This document shows, in pieces, positions 52,873-64,000 of a stretch of 64,000 nucleotides of DNA. Where the stretch lies: contig GG745359.1 in the NCBI GenBank assembly GCA_000151295.1, forward strand, positions 336,505-400,504. Reading direction: 5' to 3'. Made by a program: the position numbers and the translations under genes. This DNA is from Allomyces macrogynus ATCC 38327 (Eukaryota; Blastocladiomycota; Blastocladiomycetes; Blastocladiales; Blastocladiaceae). Position 1 is the stretch's first letter; the number at the start of each line of letters is the position of its first letter. A model generated the notes under the pieces. It worked only from the letters and a program-made list of their open reading frames with translations, was not told the DNA's origin and did no database searches.

Positions 52873-55800
52873 TCACAGCAACCCCGACTCGGCCAGCAAC
52901 CGCACGAGCTTCTGATCCTCGCGCTCGCGGCGTGGTTCGCGCAACAGCGACATTTCATACAGCGGGTCGGCCACACCTCCACCCAACTGGACCGCGTCCT
53001 CGGGCACCGGCGCCGTGGCGAGCCGCGCGAGCAACCAATCGTGTAATTCCGGAACCACGCGCAACACGTACGGTGTCACCTGGCACTGCTGCAAGTCGCG
53101 CAAGATCTCAGCCGTGCGCGCGCGCTTCGTGAAATTTACCAACTCCACATCCGCCTTGCCCGGCGCCTGGATCGTGTTCGAGTTCCCGTCCTCGAGGAAC
53201 GTCAGGTCCGACAATGCGCGCCCGAGGAACGGGAGGCTCGGCGCGTGCGCGGGCACAGAGCGGACGGTGTCGCGGTAGGCGGCGAAGTTACGTGCCGGGT
53301 CGACGAGCGCGCGGAGCGAGGCGAGCACCGCCTTGGGTTTGGCCGAGACGGCCTCCCACGTGCGCTGCAGCCGAAACACGGGCGCCGATTGCAATGCCGC
53401 GACGATCGCAAACGTCGTGTTGTAGTTGTGCATCGACCGGCACCGGTCGGCGACTTGCACAAAGTACTTGATTAAGCCCGCACGTTTCTTGGTGTCTTCT
53501 TCCCCGACAATCGTCGCGGCCACCCAGCCGGTGATCCGCGTCGAGATTTCAATGAACCCGCGCAGGTTAGGCGCGTGGGACTGCGCGTCGGCCACGGCCT
53601 GCGCGAGCATTTCAGGCGTCGCATTCGCCGGAGTCTTGACGGACCACGCCTTGTTGAGCAACTCCGTGTAGATAATCCGCGAAAAGGCCGTGAATTCGAG
53701 CAGTGTCAATTGCCGCGCGACTTCAATCGGATCCAAGTCCGTGAGCCGCACCGATGACCACGATCCGCGCGGGAGAACCGGGCTCGGCGCGCCGGCCAGC
53801 TTAGGCGTGCCCGATTTCGGCGTGACGGGGGACCGCAGCGGCAATTGTTTCGACTCGTGCGCGAGCCGACGGTCAATCAGTTTCTGCAGGTGCGCCGCGG
53901 CCGTCGGCATCACGGGCTTGATGACCGTTGCGGCAAAGGACTGCAGGTCCTGCAGTGCCGCAACGTCGTCGGGCATGTACGTCAGGCACCACATTTCGAC
54001 CCACAGTTTCAAAACGTTCACGACGCGCAGCCGCACGGGCTGCATTTTCTTCTCGACCCACAGGTCGAGCTCGGGCTCGTCGAGCGAGTCCGGCGGGTGG
54101 ATCGAGAACCGGTCGGCCAAGGCACGAACCAGGTCGCGCGACGACATGAACGTGCGGTACGTGCACAAAAACGCGGCGACATAGGTCGCATCAAACGCGC
54201 CCGTCGGCAGCGTGAGGCGCTCGATCAGCGCCGGGACGGTCCCGGCCTTGACGTGGCCGTCCATATTGAAAATCAAGTCGTGCGGGCCATACGATACGTC
54301 CAGGTACCACGGCGTATCGGCGCGTGCGGGCACGGGCGGGAGGCCGGGGGAGGGCAAGTTGGTCGCGGCCACATCGTCGCCGAAAAACTTGCGCAGCTTG
54401 TTCGATGAGTAAGGCGTGGCGGGCGGTGACGTGGTCCCAAACGACGTGACGGTCCCGCGCTGCAGGTTCATGGACCGCGTCGATGACGCCGTGCGCGGCC
54501 CGCTGCTACCAGGGGTCACGGACGCGGCGCGTGCCGGGAACGGACCCGCCACGGCATTTGCGAGTTCCGTGTTAAGCGGCATCGGGCGGTGCTCGAACGT
54601 GGGCCGCGTGGGCGTCGTGCCGAGGTAAAACGACGACCGCCGGTGCTCGCGACGGATCCGCGAGTCGATGACCTGCTGCACGGCCGCCATCAAATTCTTG
54701 ACGGCCTGCTCAACGACGCCAATCGACGCATCCAGCTGCTGAATCGCCTGCGTTGTGGGCGTACTCGACTGCAGCGCCGCCTGCGTGTCCATGATCAGTC
54801 CGCGAATCGGCGGATACAGTGCCTTTTTCTGAACCATGTACTCGTGCACGAGCGGCGAACTCGCCGGGTCATCCATGTGGACCTGGTCCAGAAACTGCAT
54901 GAACGGCGTCGCCTGCTTGAGCAGCTGTTGCGCGAGCGGCAGGACCGACGTCGCGCGCACAGCCTGCACCTCGACGTGCATTTGCGCGAGCGTGTCGAGC
55001 AACGCGCGCGAGTGCTGCTCGAGCGTGCGAATCGACTGCGCAGTGAGCCGCACGGGCTCAGTTGGAACGGGTGCGGTCTCGGCCGCGGCAGGGGACGGCG
55101 TTGACGGTGCAGTGGGCGCAGGGGTCGTCGCGCGGACCACGGGGCTACCCTCGCGACTGGTGCCGCTCTTCTTTTCGATAATGTCGGTCTGCACCTCCAC
55201 CTTGCATTCGCGGCACGCCTCGACGAATCCGCGCACGGCCACGAGCAACTCAGACGCGTCGCTGACCATCTTGGTCACGGCGTCGGGCGGTGGCCACACG
55301 CCGCTCGCGACCTTGGCGGACAGGGCGATTTTGCGCAGGACTGTCAGCAGCGTGCGTTGCTGATTGCGGACCGTGACGTTGTCCTTGACTGGTGGCGAGG
55401 ACAAAGATAGGTCAGCATAGGAAATTCAACGTCGCCAAGATGCGGTTCGAAAGTCAACGTACTAGTCGCACACTCCTTGTCCACGGCGCCCGCGGCCGTC
55501 AGCAAATTGCGCGTCGAGTCGACGATCTGCTTGAGCGTCGGAATATAAGCCTCCTTGCTGTTACTCTTAGCCGCACGCAGCAACACTTGAATCGCGGCGA
55601 AAATATCTTGCGTGAGCAACGACCACGCCTGCATCTGCCGCTCGGCACCGACGTTCGGGACCGGCACCTCTTGTGGCGTCTCGTCCTCTTCGTGCACCGT
55701 CGCCATACTGCCGGGCCGCGTCGGCTCCTCGTCTGACCCGGTCGACGTCGACCGGCGCGGCGACGAGCCCGACTGCAATGTGTAGGACAGTGACCCGCGG

Positions 55801-56567
55801 CGCGGCGGCGGGACGACAGCGGGCGACGAAGGGGCCGTGCTCGATTCGCCTTCGGCGGCGCGCGCGGCACTATCGGTGTCGGTCTCGTCATCGTCGGTCG
55901 GGATGCGGATAGGCGCAACGGTCACGGGCACGTCCTCCTCATCGTCGGCCGTGCTCGCCGAATGTCGAATCCGGTGCAGCGTGCCGGGCAGCGTATCGGC
56001 GTCAGACGACCGGCGGCGGACCGTGCTTGCGGCATCTGAGGTCGACTGGTACCGGCTGGCTGCATCGCCGTCAGACGACGACGCACCGAGGTCGGCCGCA
56101 TGGAGCGTCGGGGTCAGGCCCGTCGACTGCACAGTCGCAGCGGCAGCGAGCTGTTCCCAGACTTGCGGCGGGAGAACGGCATGTTCGGTGCCGGTGGGCT
56201 CGTGCAGGAAGAACGCGCCAGACCCGTCCTCGGTTTCTTGGACACACCATCCGTCGGGCAAGACGATGAGGTTCTCCTCGGTTGTTGGGTGTTCCCAAGT
56301 GGCCTCGCCCGTCAGGTCATTCACCCAGTAGGACTTGCGGCCCGACGAGGCCTCGCGGTGCACCCAGGCGTCGGCCTCGGCGCGGGAACGCAAGTTGACG
56401 GGCACGACATAGTTGGATGGGAACCAGCCGCGGCGAGTGCCGAGAAACCCGTCCCACCAGCCGGACGGATCCTGGGTCATGACCTGGATGAGGTCGTTGG
56501 CGCGGAACGACAGGTGGTTTGGGTCGGTCGCATTGTACTCGAACTGGGCCTTGACGACGAGCACCAT
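52873..56567 (-). CDS. Ras guanine nucleotide exchange factor with SH3 and WW-like domains (Cdc25-type)
   Basis: Exons 55463-56567 and 52873-55388 with a 74-nt intron; 1206 aa from ATG 56567. N-terminal SH3 domain (VVKAQFEYNATDPNHLSFR, WWDGFLGTRRGWFPSNYV), then a WW-like segment (SYWVNDLTGEATWEHP), a Ser/Thr/Glu-rich region, a coiled/helical middle, RasGEF_N (FNMDGHVKAGTVPALIERL, FLCTYRTFMSSRDL) and the RasGEF catalytic domain (DPIEVARQLTLLEFTAFSRI, FIEISTRITGWVAATIV, NYNTTFAIVAAL, PSLPFLGRALSDLTFLEDGN). It activates Ras-type GTPases; the SH3-GEFN-GEF order is that of fungal Cdc25/Ste6 proteins. Start chosen because the SH3 fold begins five residues later. Confidence 0.93.
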
Positions 56568-57527
56568 CGTGGAAATATTGGTTGGGGTGGTTGGAGGTCG
56601 CGGTCGGCCGGTCGGTCGGTCGGTCGACGAGCAATATGGAGCGAGAGAAGACCGGGAGAGCAACTGCGTGCCGGTTGTTGTGCGGACACGGATACGGGCG
56701 TGCAAAGAGCTCGCAAGTTGATGAAGTTGCTGAGCGTGCAGCACTTGCGAAGATGCCCTCACGAGCGGGCAAGACGAGGCCGGCAACAAGCTCGGGGCGA
56801 CCAGCGCTAGCTCGTGCGGCGAGTTGGGAAGGATGGTTGGCCGTCAGTCGGTGGGGAGGTGCAAGAAGTACTTGAGGCGCGGAGAGGGAAGAGCATTGGC
56901 CTCGAGGTGCAAACGTCAGCGCCAGCACCCAACAGGTAAGGGGGTGGCCTTTCGGTCTTGACGAGTCGACCAAGCTCTCAATCACGCTGCGCGGCGCGCG
57001 CACACGACCCCGCGCGCGTGGTCGTCTTGTTTGTGATCATTTTCCGCTCGTCAGTCATGATGGGTAGGTGACGGGGGATGGTCGTGCAGAGTGTTCGAGT
57101 GGTGTGGTCCTTCTGGTGCACTCAACGCCTCGCGTAAACTTTCGCAGGCGGTCATCAGATGCAACGGCGGGCTGGGGCCCGGCTGGAGTGCGCCCCATGC
57201 GGCACCTGTGGCACGCGGAAACGCCCCACCGGCTGGCTGGCAGGCCCACGGATGGTACGCCCAAGCCCGCGTTGTGGCTGCGCCACCCGTCGCATTTGTT
57301 GCACATCACCTGACGCGTGCAACTGCCTGGCGGTTCTGGGTCCCTGGTCCGTCCAACATGTGCGCACGCGCTGGTTGTTGGCCGGCAGGACGAGCAACAG
57401 ATGGAAATCGACCTACGGCTTGCACCACGCGCCGACTGCGCTGACAACTACCCGCACTTGGACTGCGCCACGCAATACTCGGTCGTCGCCCCCGCTTTTC
57501 GTCCGCACCCACCAGCGGCCACGACCC
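56568..57527. other. Divergent promoter region of the RasGEF and COG5 genes
   Basis: 0.96 kb. GGTCGGTCGGTCGGTCG direct repeats at 56609-56626, just upstream of the RasGEF start. Otherwise no gene or motif seen. Confidence 0.5.
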
Positions 57528-59959
57528 ATGACTGCCGCGACTGATGCCGCCACACCGGCGCGTATGTCGAGCCACGACGCGTCGCTTGCCGCGCTTGCCG
57601 GTCTCGACGGACCCGACTTTGACCCTGTCGCGTATGCTGCCCGGATCTTGGCCGAGTCAGACGCGGGTGCTGGCGGCACCGACGCTGAGCTGCATCTGTC
57701 GAACCTCGCGTTTCTTGCCAGCAACTTGACGCGGCAGATTGAAGATTATGTCAGTTTCTTGTTCAGCGACCGCTGGAACCCCCTTTTCGTCTGACCTGAC
57801 GTGTCTGTGGTGATAGGTCATGGACCACCACCACGACCTGGTCCGAGTCGTGACCGAGTTTCGCGGCGCCGAAGACGACGTTGCGTGGCTCCAGACCGAG
57901 CTCGAGCAGCTCCACACGTCGGTCACCCAGTACGTTGATCCCCGACCGATGACAATTGCTGCTCGCGTTTTTGTCTCATTTCGTGTGTGACTAGATGGAA
58001 GGCGACCATCACCGAACCGCGCGACCAAATGGCGCAGCGTCTTGTCGACGTGCAGGACCGCCGCGACGTGCTGGTTCTCGCCAAGGCCCTGCGCCAGTAC
58101 CTGCCGCTCGCCGACGCGATTATTGCTGCGCCCGACCCGGCCACTAGTTCCACGGACCCGGCCGAAACGCTCGCCATGATTGGCCCGCTGGCCTCGGACC
58201 TGGTCCAGGTCGACGTACTCCTTGCCAAGATGGACCTCTCAGGGATCCGCGAGTTTGACAACCGGCACGCCCTGGTCGTGAAGAAGCGGTCGGCTTTGCT
58301 CGCGCGACTCAACCAGGTCATTGCCCAGGCCGTCCCCGCCCGCGACATCCAGGGCGTGCGCGGCGCGCTTCTGGCGCTGCAGCAGCTCGGCGTGCTCGGC
58401 GAGTGGCACGCGCGCCGTCTCACCAAGGTCATGGGCCGAATTGAGCGCGAGCTCAAGGATGCGCTGGATACGGATCGCGCTGTGCGCGACCAAAAGGGTT
58501 CGCTGCTGAACCTTGTCGGCTACCTGTACCCTTCTGCTCCTGACCACATTCTCCACCCTGTAGCCTTTTTGAACGACGTCATGTCGCGGCTCGAGTCGGC
58601 CATGGACGTTGTCGACGCAGAGGCCTCGCACGTGCAACTGCTGCACACGTCGCTCCCAAGCGACGAGTCCCTCCTCGCACAATTCTGGACGGGCATCGCG
58701 TCTCTCCTTGGCAAATCCCTGCAGCACGCCGCGGCCACGTCGCGCGCCTACAACCAGATCCTCGCGCAGTCCTACCCACGGCTCGTGCGCATGGTGCCTC
58801 CGCCGCGACCCGCGCCGACACGCCGGCCAGCATCACGGCCCCGTTACTTGCGGCCGTCACGTTCCTGGAACCGCAGTACACAACGCGTGTCGACGCGGCC
58901 ATTACCGACGCCGTCGTTGCCGCAGTCCCCTTCCCGCCAGCGCACCTCGCCGCGGCGCCACCATCCGCGTCTACGATGGCGCAGCTCGCGCACGCTCTTC
59001 TCGCGCAAATCGACCAGGCCCGTCCGGATACGCAGGCGGTGATCCCGCTCGTCGCGCGCGGGATCGACACGGCGCGGTTGCGCATCACGCAGGCGCTCGT
59101 GCACTCGGGCGTCGACTCGGACGCGGTCCTGGCCATGTCGCCGCACCAGCTGACGCCCGTCCAGACGGCCGTCCTCGGACTCGCGGGCGCGCTGTACGCG
59201 CTCTACGCGGCACTCGCCGACGCCGTCGACGACTTGGACGACCCGCGGCTAGCCGCAGCGCTCGACGCGGCGCACGGTGTCGTTGCGCACGCGGCCGACC
59301 GCGTTCTGCAGGCCGTGGTCGCTGCGACCCATACGGCGGTCGCCCGTCTGCACACGCACCCAACGGCATGGCTCGATGAAGTAGCCGCTCGGCTGAGGAT
59401 TGCGCGGGACGTGTTTCGCCGGATGGCCGCGTGGGGCGACGACGGCGCTGCGTGGCGCGCGCTCGCCGTGCAGGCGGTTGTGGAAATGGTCGCGGCACAT
59501 GCCGCGTCGTGTGCGCCTGCGGCGACCTCCGAAGGCCGCGCGCGGTCGCGGCTTGTCACGGATATGGCTACGGTCGATGGATGGCTCGCACAGCTCATGG
59601 CGCCGGGACCGCCGTCGGTCAAGGACTTGCCGACGTATGCGCACTTGCGCGCGTGGCGGCGTGTCATCAGTGTGGTGTGGCCCGCGGATCAGGGCGTGTT
59701 GCTGGGGGAGGAGACGATGCGTGTGGCCCGTGCGGCGTGGGAGTTCTCGCCGGTCGTGACGCTGCTGCATTTGGCGGTGGTCTCGGGCAGGCCGATGGCC
59801 GAGCGGCGTGGGGTGAGCGTGCGGGATGTGGTGACGTGGGCAGCGAACCCGGACGGGCAGGCGGTCGAGGCCATGGTCGCGATCCTGCGCAAGGATCCGG
59901 CCGTTGGCGAGGTCGTTCAGCGGCTCGTTGCGCTGGGTACCGCCGGACCGAGGAGTTGA
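57528..59959 (+). CDS. COG5: Conserved oligomeric Golgi complex subunit 5, with an apparent frame break
   Basis: Exons 57528-57749, 57817-57929, 57995-59959. COG5 is a lobe B subunit of the Golgi tethering complex for retrograde vesicles. Family features: the N-terminal DFDPVAYAARIL block, LASNLTRQIEDY joined to VMDHHHDLVRVV, QMAQRLVDVQDRRDVLVLAK, and KMDLSGIREFDNRH. The helical C-terminal part continues (LLAAVTFLEPQYTTRVDAAI, TPVQTAVLGLAGALYALYAA) to the stop at 59957-59959, but it lies in a different frame: a one-base loss or two-base gain is needed between about 58790 and 58810 (after SYPRLVRM). No splice pair fixes the phase. This may be a sequencing error or a true lesion; without it the protein would be about 765 aa. 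Confidence 0.85.
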
Positions 59960-60334
59960 AAAAATATTATGGCGGAATTGGTCCTTCGATGCTTTGTCTT
60001 GGACCGACAGCCCCATTCGCCACCATTCGCTACCAATCTCCCTCAATAATGAACAAGCTGAAGAGGGGGCAAACTAGTCTTCGTGTCATGATAACGCGGA
60101 AATTTACGGGCACGCGGTTGCTCGGTCGTTGCATCTGTTGACAGCCAAGCCAAGGATACAAATGGAACAGTCTCCATCAACACAATTTCGAATGCAAAGA
60201 CATGCACACCGTCAAAGTCGCGCGACCTCACTTCATAGTGCTAATGAATCCCTGATAGTTTCGACTTGGCATGGAACGCAATTGGATCCATTCCCAACAA
60301 CAGCGAGTAAATAATGCGCCCTTTGCAATTACAT
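59960..60334. other. Spacer, gene-poor
   Basis: Lower GC than the genes to the left. Start of a 3-kb gene-poor block; no feature seen. Confidence 0.45.
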
Positions 60335-61273
60335 TCAAGGGAAAGCGTGATTCACTTCTGTGATGAGGTGACCACGGTGGTGCAAGCAGGTTTCCCACAG
60401 CGCAAGCAAACGGTTCACAAAGGTTAGTTCCCACAGCGACGTGCCCAACGGCGATTGCTTCTGTCCTCTCAGTCGTGCTTTGAACCAACGCCGTTCAACA
60501 CAACCAAACCGCTCCTTGTCATCCATTACTTGGACAGGTCGCACCATATCCGAACTGGATGCTCAACCAAGTCAGGGTCGGTGGCACAGTCTGGATCACT
60601 TTCGCGCCGCACTCGTCTGAGTACCCCATCAGTGACAGATGCGTGAGCTGGGCAGGGGGCGGGATGGCAAGGATTGATGACAATGCGTGATATAACATCT
60701 GGATGGTCCAAGGACGCAGTGCCCGAGGCCAATAATCGATGGACAACTCTGGCTCAGTTCCAAAGTTACCCTCCTTGATGAGCAGATGGACACAGGACGG
60801 CGGTAACGGTTCACTCAAACGATTCAAGGGCAAGGTATAGTGCCTACATGTCCGTGGAATGGGCAGCAGCGTCCAATGCCAGTCAACTTGGACGGGCTTG
60901 TAACTGGCGCCCAAGGAGAATAGATACGGCGCAGTTCGTCGCGATGTAATAGGACGAGGTAATGTCGCATTGGTCCATCAGAATTGGAACAAAAGTCGTT
61001 GGCAACATGACCGATGTCGCTGTGGTGCACCAAGGCCGTCGCTGCGTTTCCCGTGGAAGCTTGCGACAAAGACGGCCGAGAATGAGCGCCAAAATGAATA
61101 TTTCGTAGCAGGGCGCAAATGGCAGGAGCATAGAGGGCTGGCGCGGCCAGGGCCAAGTTCACCAAATCGAGACGGGATTCTGGACGATGATATTCAATGT
61201 TGGTAGCAATTGCGTGCACGAGAAGGTGGACCACATCAGTCTGCAGGGCAAGTAACGGGCATGGGGTAGGCAT
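60335..61273 (-). pseudogene. Remnant of an F-box-like, possibly LRR, protein with frameshifts
   Basis: From ATG 61273 (MPTPCPLLAL) the first frame encodes an F-box-like helix pair (LLALQTDVVHLLVHAIATN, LDLVNLALAAPALYAPAI). At about 60925 the meaningful frame shifts (DELRR to LFSLGASYKPVQVDWHW) and continues through LRR-like text (LTHLSLMGYSDECG, PPTLTWLSIQFGYG) to a stop near 60525. More protein-like sequence (ERFGCVERRWFKARL) follows in another frame to 60335. At least two frame changes without splice signals point to a pseudogene. F-box/LRR assignment is tentative. Confidence 0.4.
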
Positions 61274-63094
61274 TGTATCGACGCTGGTCACGGCAGAGCA
61301 GAGACTGGTATGATATTGTTTGGCTACTGAGTATTCAGTCGAGATGATGCTTGCAGCGTGGGGAGAATGGATGGGGCATAATGGCGGCAAATCGCGGTAG
61401 CGGCTTTCGAGCGTGGCCGCTGTTGCTTGGCTCGAAGTGACACGGTTGGGCGGTGGATTTGGTCGTCACATGTCTGATGGCATCTTGCAACACGTTGCGG
61501 CCAAATTCCCTGGTTCCCTTCACCATTTCTACACAACTGGAAGCTGTCGGAAGCACCTCGGCCAGGCAGACCATGAAAGGGCGGTGCTGAAGTTGTTATC
61601 GCTGATGCCACGGGTGGTCAGGGTTCTGGTCATCATAAACACGCCTCTCAGTTGCTTGGTTGATGTGGAAGAAAACGCACGCGACCGAAAAAGAAGTGGT
61701 CGTGTCTCGCTGGCAAAAAGGGAGAGATGTGGTTTTGAGCGGCCATCATGAGCCGGCATTGCGCGTTGTGGGCAATCACAAATGGCCTCTTTGACGTGAA
61801 TGTAGCCTGACGAGCGAACGCTTCCAAACGATTGAAAGATGGTTGCAATGACGATAAATTGCATCTTGAGAACCCTCCACCCGGACGTGCTCTTCTCGCG
61901 CTCCAATATAAGCGGCCAGTTTGTATTTAAGTCCGCATGTGCATGCGCCAGAATGAATTTCCCTAAGCAACGATAGCTGGGCATTCGACCCTTGACAAGG
62001 TGTTCAAATGGTTTGTGGTAAACGAAATAGTGGCTACGATGCTCGACGACACCGCCCTCAAAAAATGTGCGATGGTTTGCTCAGCAACGGGATGAGACGT
62101 GAACAGACAGAGCTGTTGCTCAAGGGTCGGGAAGGAAGAGGGCAAAAACGAGAATTTCAAGAGCAGAGACGAATGGATGCGCGGCGAACGGACGGCGAGT
62201 CATGACAAGATGAAGCGACAACAATGGCCAACCAAGTATCGACCTGCTTTCAAGCAGCATGGCAAATCACCGCCCAATTTTCAGTTACTCGTCGCCCCTA
62301 TTGATTCCCCCCTCCCCCTCGCCCGCGTGAGTATGGTCCTCTCCCATGTCGTGATCCTCATCGCCATTTTCTTCGTCGGAACTGTCCCAGCCAATAAGGT
62401 CGGTTCGGGTTTTGGAGCGCAAGATGCACAAGAACAAGCCGCCATGCATCGAGCCCATAAATATCCGCGACTCGTATTATTTCCGGCGCTGATGGACGTG
62501 CATCGTTCATAACCAGTCGTGTTGCGCCGCTGGTGAGAATGATGGTTTTGGGAGCGCCTTTGGGCGCTTGTGTTGTTCAAGCGCTCATGCTTGACAGACA
62601 CAAGTGTCAGAACGCTTTAGTATTCTCCCTTGGATCGACCAGCAAAAGAGCAAAAAAACGCGGGCATGTTTGATTGATGCTCACAGACACGGAAAACAGT
62701 CGCAAATGCACGGTGCCAACCTCAAAAAGCCACGAATGGACGGCGACAAGCGTCAGGCGAGTGCCGACCGCAAAGGACAGGCGAAAGAGCATGAACTTTT
62801 TCTATTGCTGTCGTCCAACAAAGCGGGGTCTCCACAGAATAAAATACCAGCCTGCGTCTGCCAACAATCTATTTTCAATCGATAAAAATATGGTGTTACG
62901 AGTCACCGTCACCGTGGCTCTTTTGGTTGGAGGTCCATGGACCCTCCCGTCCCATCCAGCCCTCAGCGCCGGCACGGTCCGGTCCAGACGTTTCTTGCAA
63001 CCGCTCGCTCTACCACCGCAGGTCCCGCCCGCGGACGATCGCAAGCACATGTCGTCCATCCATTCATCCACCCGAATCGACCCACACGAGTCGC
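61274..63094. other. Gene-poor region with scattered short open frames
   Basis: Moderate GC and CpG. Several minus frames (61529-61984, 61963-62160) resemble further decayed F-box-type text but have no clear domain. A 57-codon minus ORF at 62285-62458 has a strongly acidic end (WDSSDEENGDEDHD) and could be the last exon of a lost gene. Nothing here is secure. Confidence 0.35.
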
Positions 63095-64000
63095 CTATAC
63101 TGGCTTCTTTTGCTGCTGCTGCTGCTGCTGCTGCCCCACCGTCGGTCTCGACGCCATCTGCTGCTGCTGCCCCTGCACCCCAGCCGCCGGCACCGGCGTG
63201 AGCGGCACGTACGCCGCCAATCCCGCGGCGACATGCGGCTGCATCCCCGCCTGCAAGTGCGCCAGCGGAACCAAATCCGCGGCATCATGGTTGACTCGCG
63301 ACATGACCGTCAAAGAGTCCCCACCCGTCGCAAGCTGCAAGTGGAGCAAGACATCGTCTTTCCCCGTGCGTCGCTTGGCCGCAGCCTCGAGCTCCGACCG
63401 TTCGCGGGCAATCCGGGACTGCTCCTCCTGCTTGTGCTCGGTCTCACGGTCCTTGCGCACCATGAAATCGAGATCGACGGCGTTGCCCTGCACGCCGTGC
63501 GCGCCGTCAGTCACGGCCACGGCCCCCGCGTCCGCGCCGGCGAGCCCGACGCGTTCGAGAATGCGCGGCATCGTGACGCGGTACGCGAGGTGGCCGTTGA
63601 CCAGGCCCGTCAAGTCGAGGTCTTCGACGCCGTGCGCGGACGTCGGTGCGAGTCCCGCGACGGCTCCAAAACCGGCCGACGCACGGAATAAGAACCCCAA
63701 GATCCAGTCGTTTTTCACGTAGCCGTTGACGAATTTCCCGGCGACGACCGACCGGGCCAGCGCCCATTGTTCACGCGAGGGCGTGGCCGGGCAGCCGAAC
63801 AGGTAGACGTCCTGCACGAGTCCGTGCCCGTGATTCGCTGCGAGTTCCAGCAAGCAGTAAAGCAAAGCACGCGCGCCGAGCGAGTACCCGACGAGCGTGA
63901 CGGGTCGGCCCTCCTGGACCTGTTGCATGAGCAAGTCAGCGAGCAACTGGCCAGCCTTCTTGGACCGCGCGAGCGCGTTCTGCCAGGGGTTATCGATCAG
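63095..64000 (-). CDS. TMCO4: DUF726/TMCO4-family alpha/beta hydrolase, 5' end off the right edge
   Basis: The minus frame is open from the right edge to the stop at 63095-63097; about 301 C-terminal residues are present. Family blocks: DNPWQNALARSKKAGQLLAD, the nucleophile elbow VTLVGYSLGARALLYCLLEL (GYSLG), VYLFGCPATPSREQW, GKFVNGYVKNDWILGFLFR and the LTGLVNGHLAYR segment that carries the terminal catalytic His. These are the hallmark of DUF726 proteins (human TMCO4, yeast Mil1), membrane-associated putative lipases. The C-terminal tail is longer than usual, with charged coiled-coil-like sequence and Gln runs encoded by CAG repeats (63110-63135, 63150-63170). Catalytic function is inferred from the family. 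Confidence 0.9.
   Translation of the reverse strand: MIDNPWQNALARSKKAGQLLADLLMQQVQEGRPVTLVGYSLGARALLYCLLELAANHGHGLVQDVYLFGCPATPSREQWALARSVVAGKFVNGYVKNDWILGFLFRASAGFGAVAGLAPTSAHGVEDLDLTGLVNGHLAYRVTMPRILERVGLAGADAGAVAVTDGAHGVQGNAVDLDFMVRKDRETEHKQEEQSRIARERSELEAAAKRRTGKDDVLLHLQLATGGDSLTVMSRVNHDAADLVPLAHLQAGMQPHVAAGLAAYVPLTPVPAAGVQGQQQQMASRPTVGQQQQQQQQKKPV
63110..63170 (-). repeat. CAG microsatellites encoding poly-Gln
   Basis: Two Gln runs, eight and four codons, near the C-terminus of the DUF726 protein; plus strand shows (GCT)n. Confidence 0.85.

Overview
The window is nuclear DNA of a zoosporic (flagellated) fungus. It is GC- and CpG-rich, with compact genes, many short introns (about 65-105 nt, often starting GTACGT or GTACGC) and fungal gene content: GPI-type chitin deacetylases, a LAG1-type ceramide synthase, an NADPH oxidase, and the secretory and endocytic factors SPC3, AP beta and COG5. 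An RPGRIP1L-like ciliary transition-zone protein shows the lineage keeps a flagellum, which excludes Dikarya. The high GC would suit Blastocladiomycota, but that placement is inference. No rRNA, tRNA, CRISPR array or intact transposon was recognised.

Layout. 1-10.2 kb: a Q/P-rich protein running off the left edge (-), prefoldin subunit 3 (+), a broken 2-oxoglutarate oxygenase copy (+), a PSI-domain membrane protein (+), a small membrane protein (-) and a SETD6/RKM4-type lysine methyltransferase (+). 10.2-20.3 kb: a large secreted subtilase (+), the intact 2-oxoglutarate oxygenase paralogue (+), an orphan multi-pass membrane protein (-) and an AlaX/AARSD1-like editing protein (+). 21.7-27.6 kb: three tandem chitin deacetylase paralogues (+). 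27.8-40.0 kb: divergent MED10 (-) and SPC3 (+), the eight-exon RPGRIP1L-like gene (-), and AP-1/2 beta-adaptin (+). 40.5-42.3 kb: a decayed 5'-nucleotidase that is strikingly CpG-poor. 43.8-50.5 kb: ceramide synthase, NADPH oxidase and a single-pass SH3 membrane protein (all +). 50.7-56.6 kb: an F-box/RPEL-like protein and an SH3-WW-RasGEF (both -). 57.5-60.0 kb: COG5 (+) with a frame break. 60-63 kb: gene-poor, with remnants of an F-box-like gene. Right edge: a DUF726/TMCO4 hydrolase (-) whose 5' end lies outside.

The genes do not form one pathway. Themes are secretion and surface biology (signal peptidase subunit, COG, AP, ceramide synthesis, wall deacetylases, secreted protease) and signalling (NOX, RasGEF, SH3 membrane protein). 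The most unusual item is the CpG-depleted nucleotidase copy, which looks like the footprint of CpG methylation decay or a RIP-like process acting on one gene in a CpG-rich genome. Exon structures were derived by hand from splice signals, reading frame and comparison between paralogues or known families; transcript data were not available.
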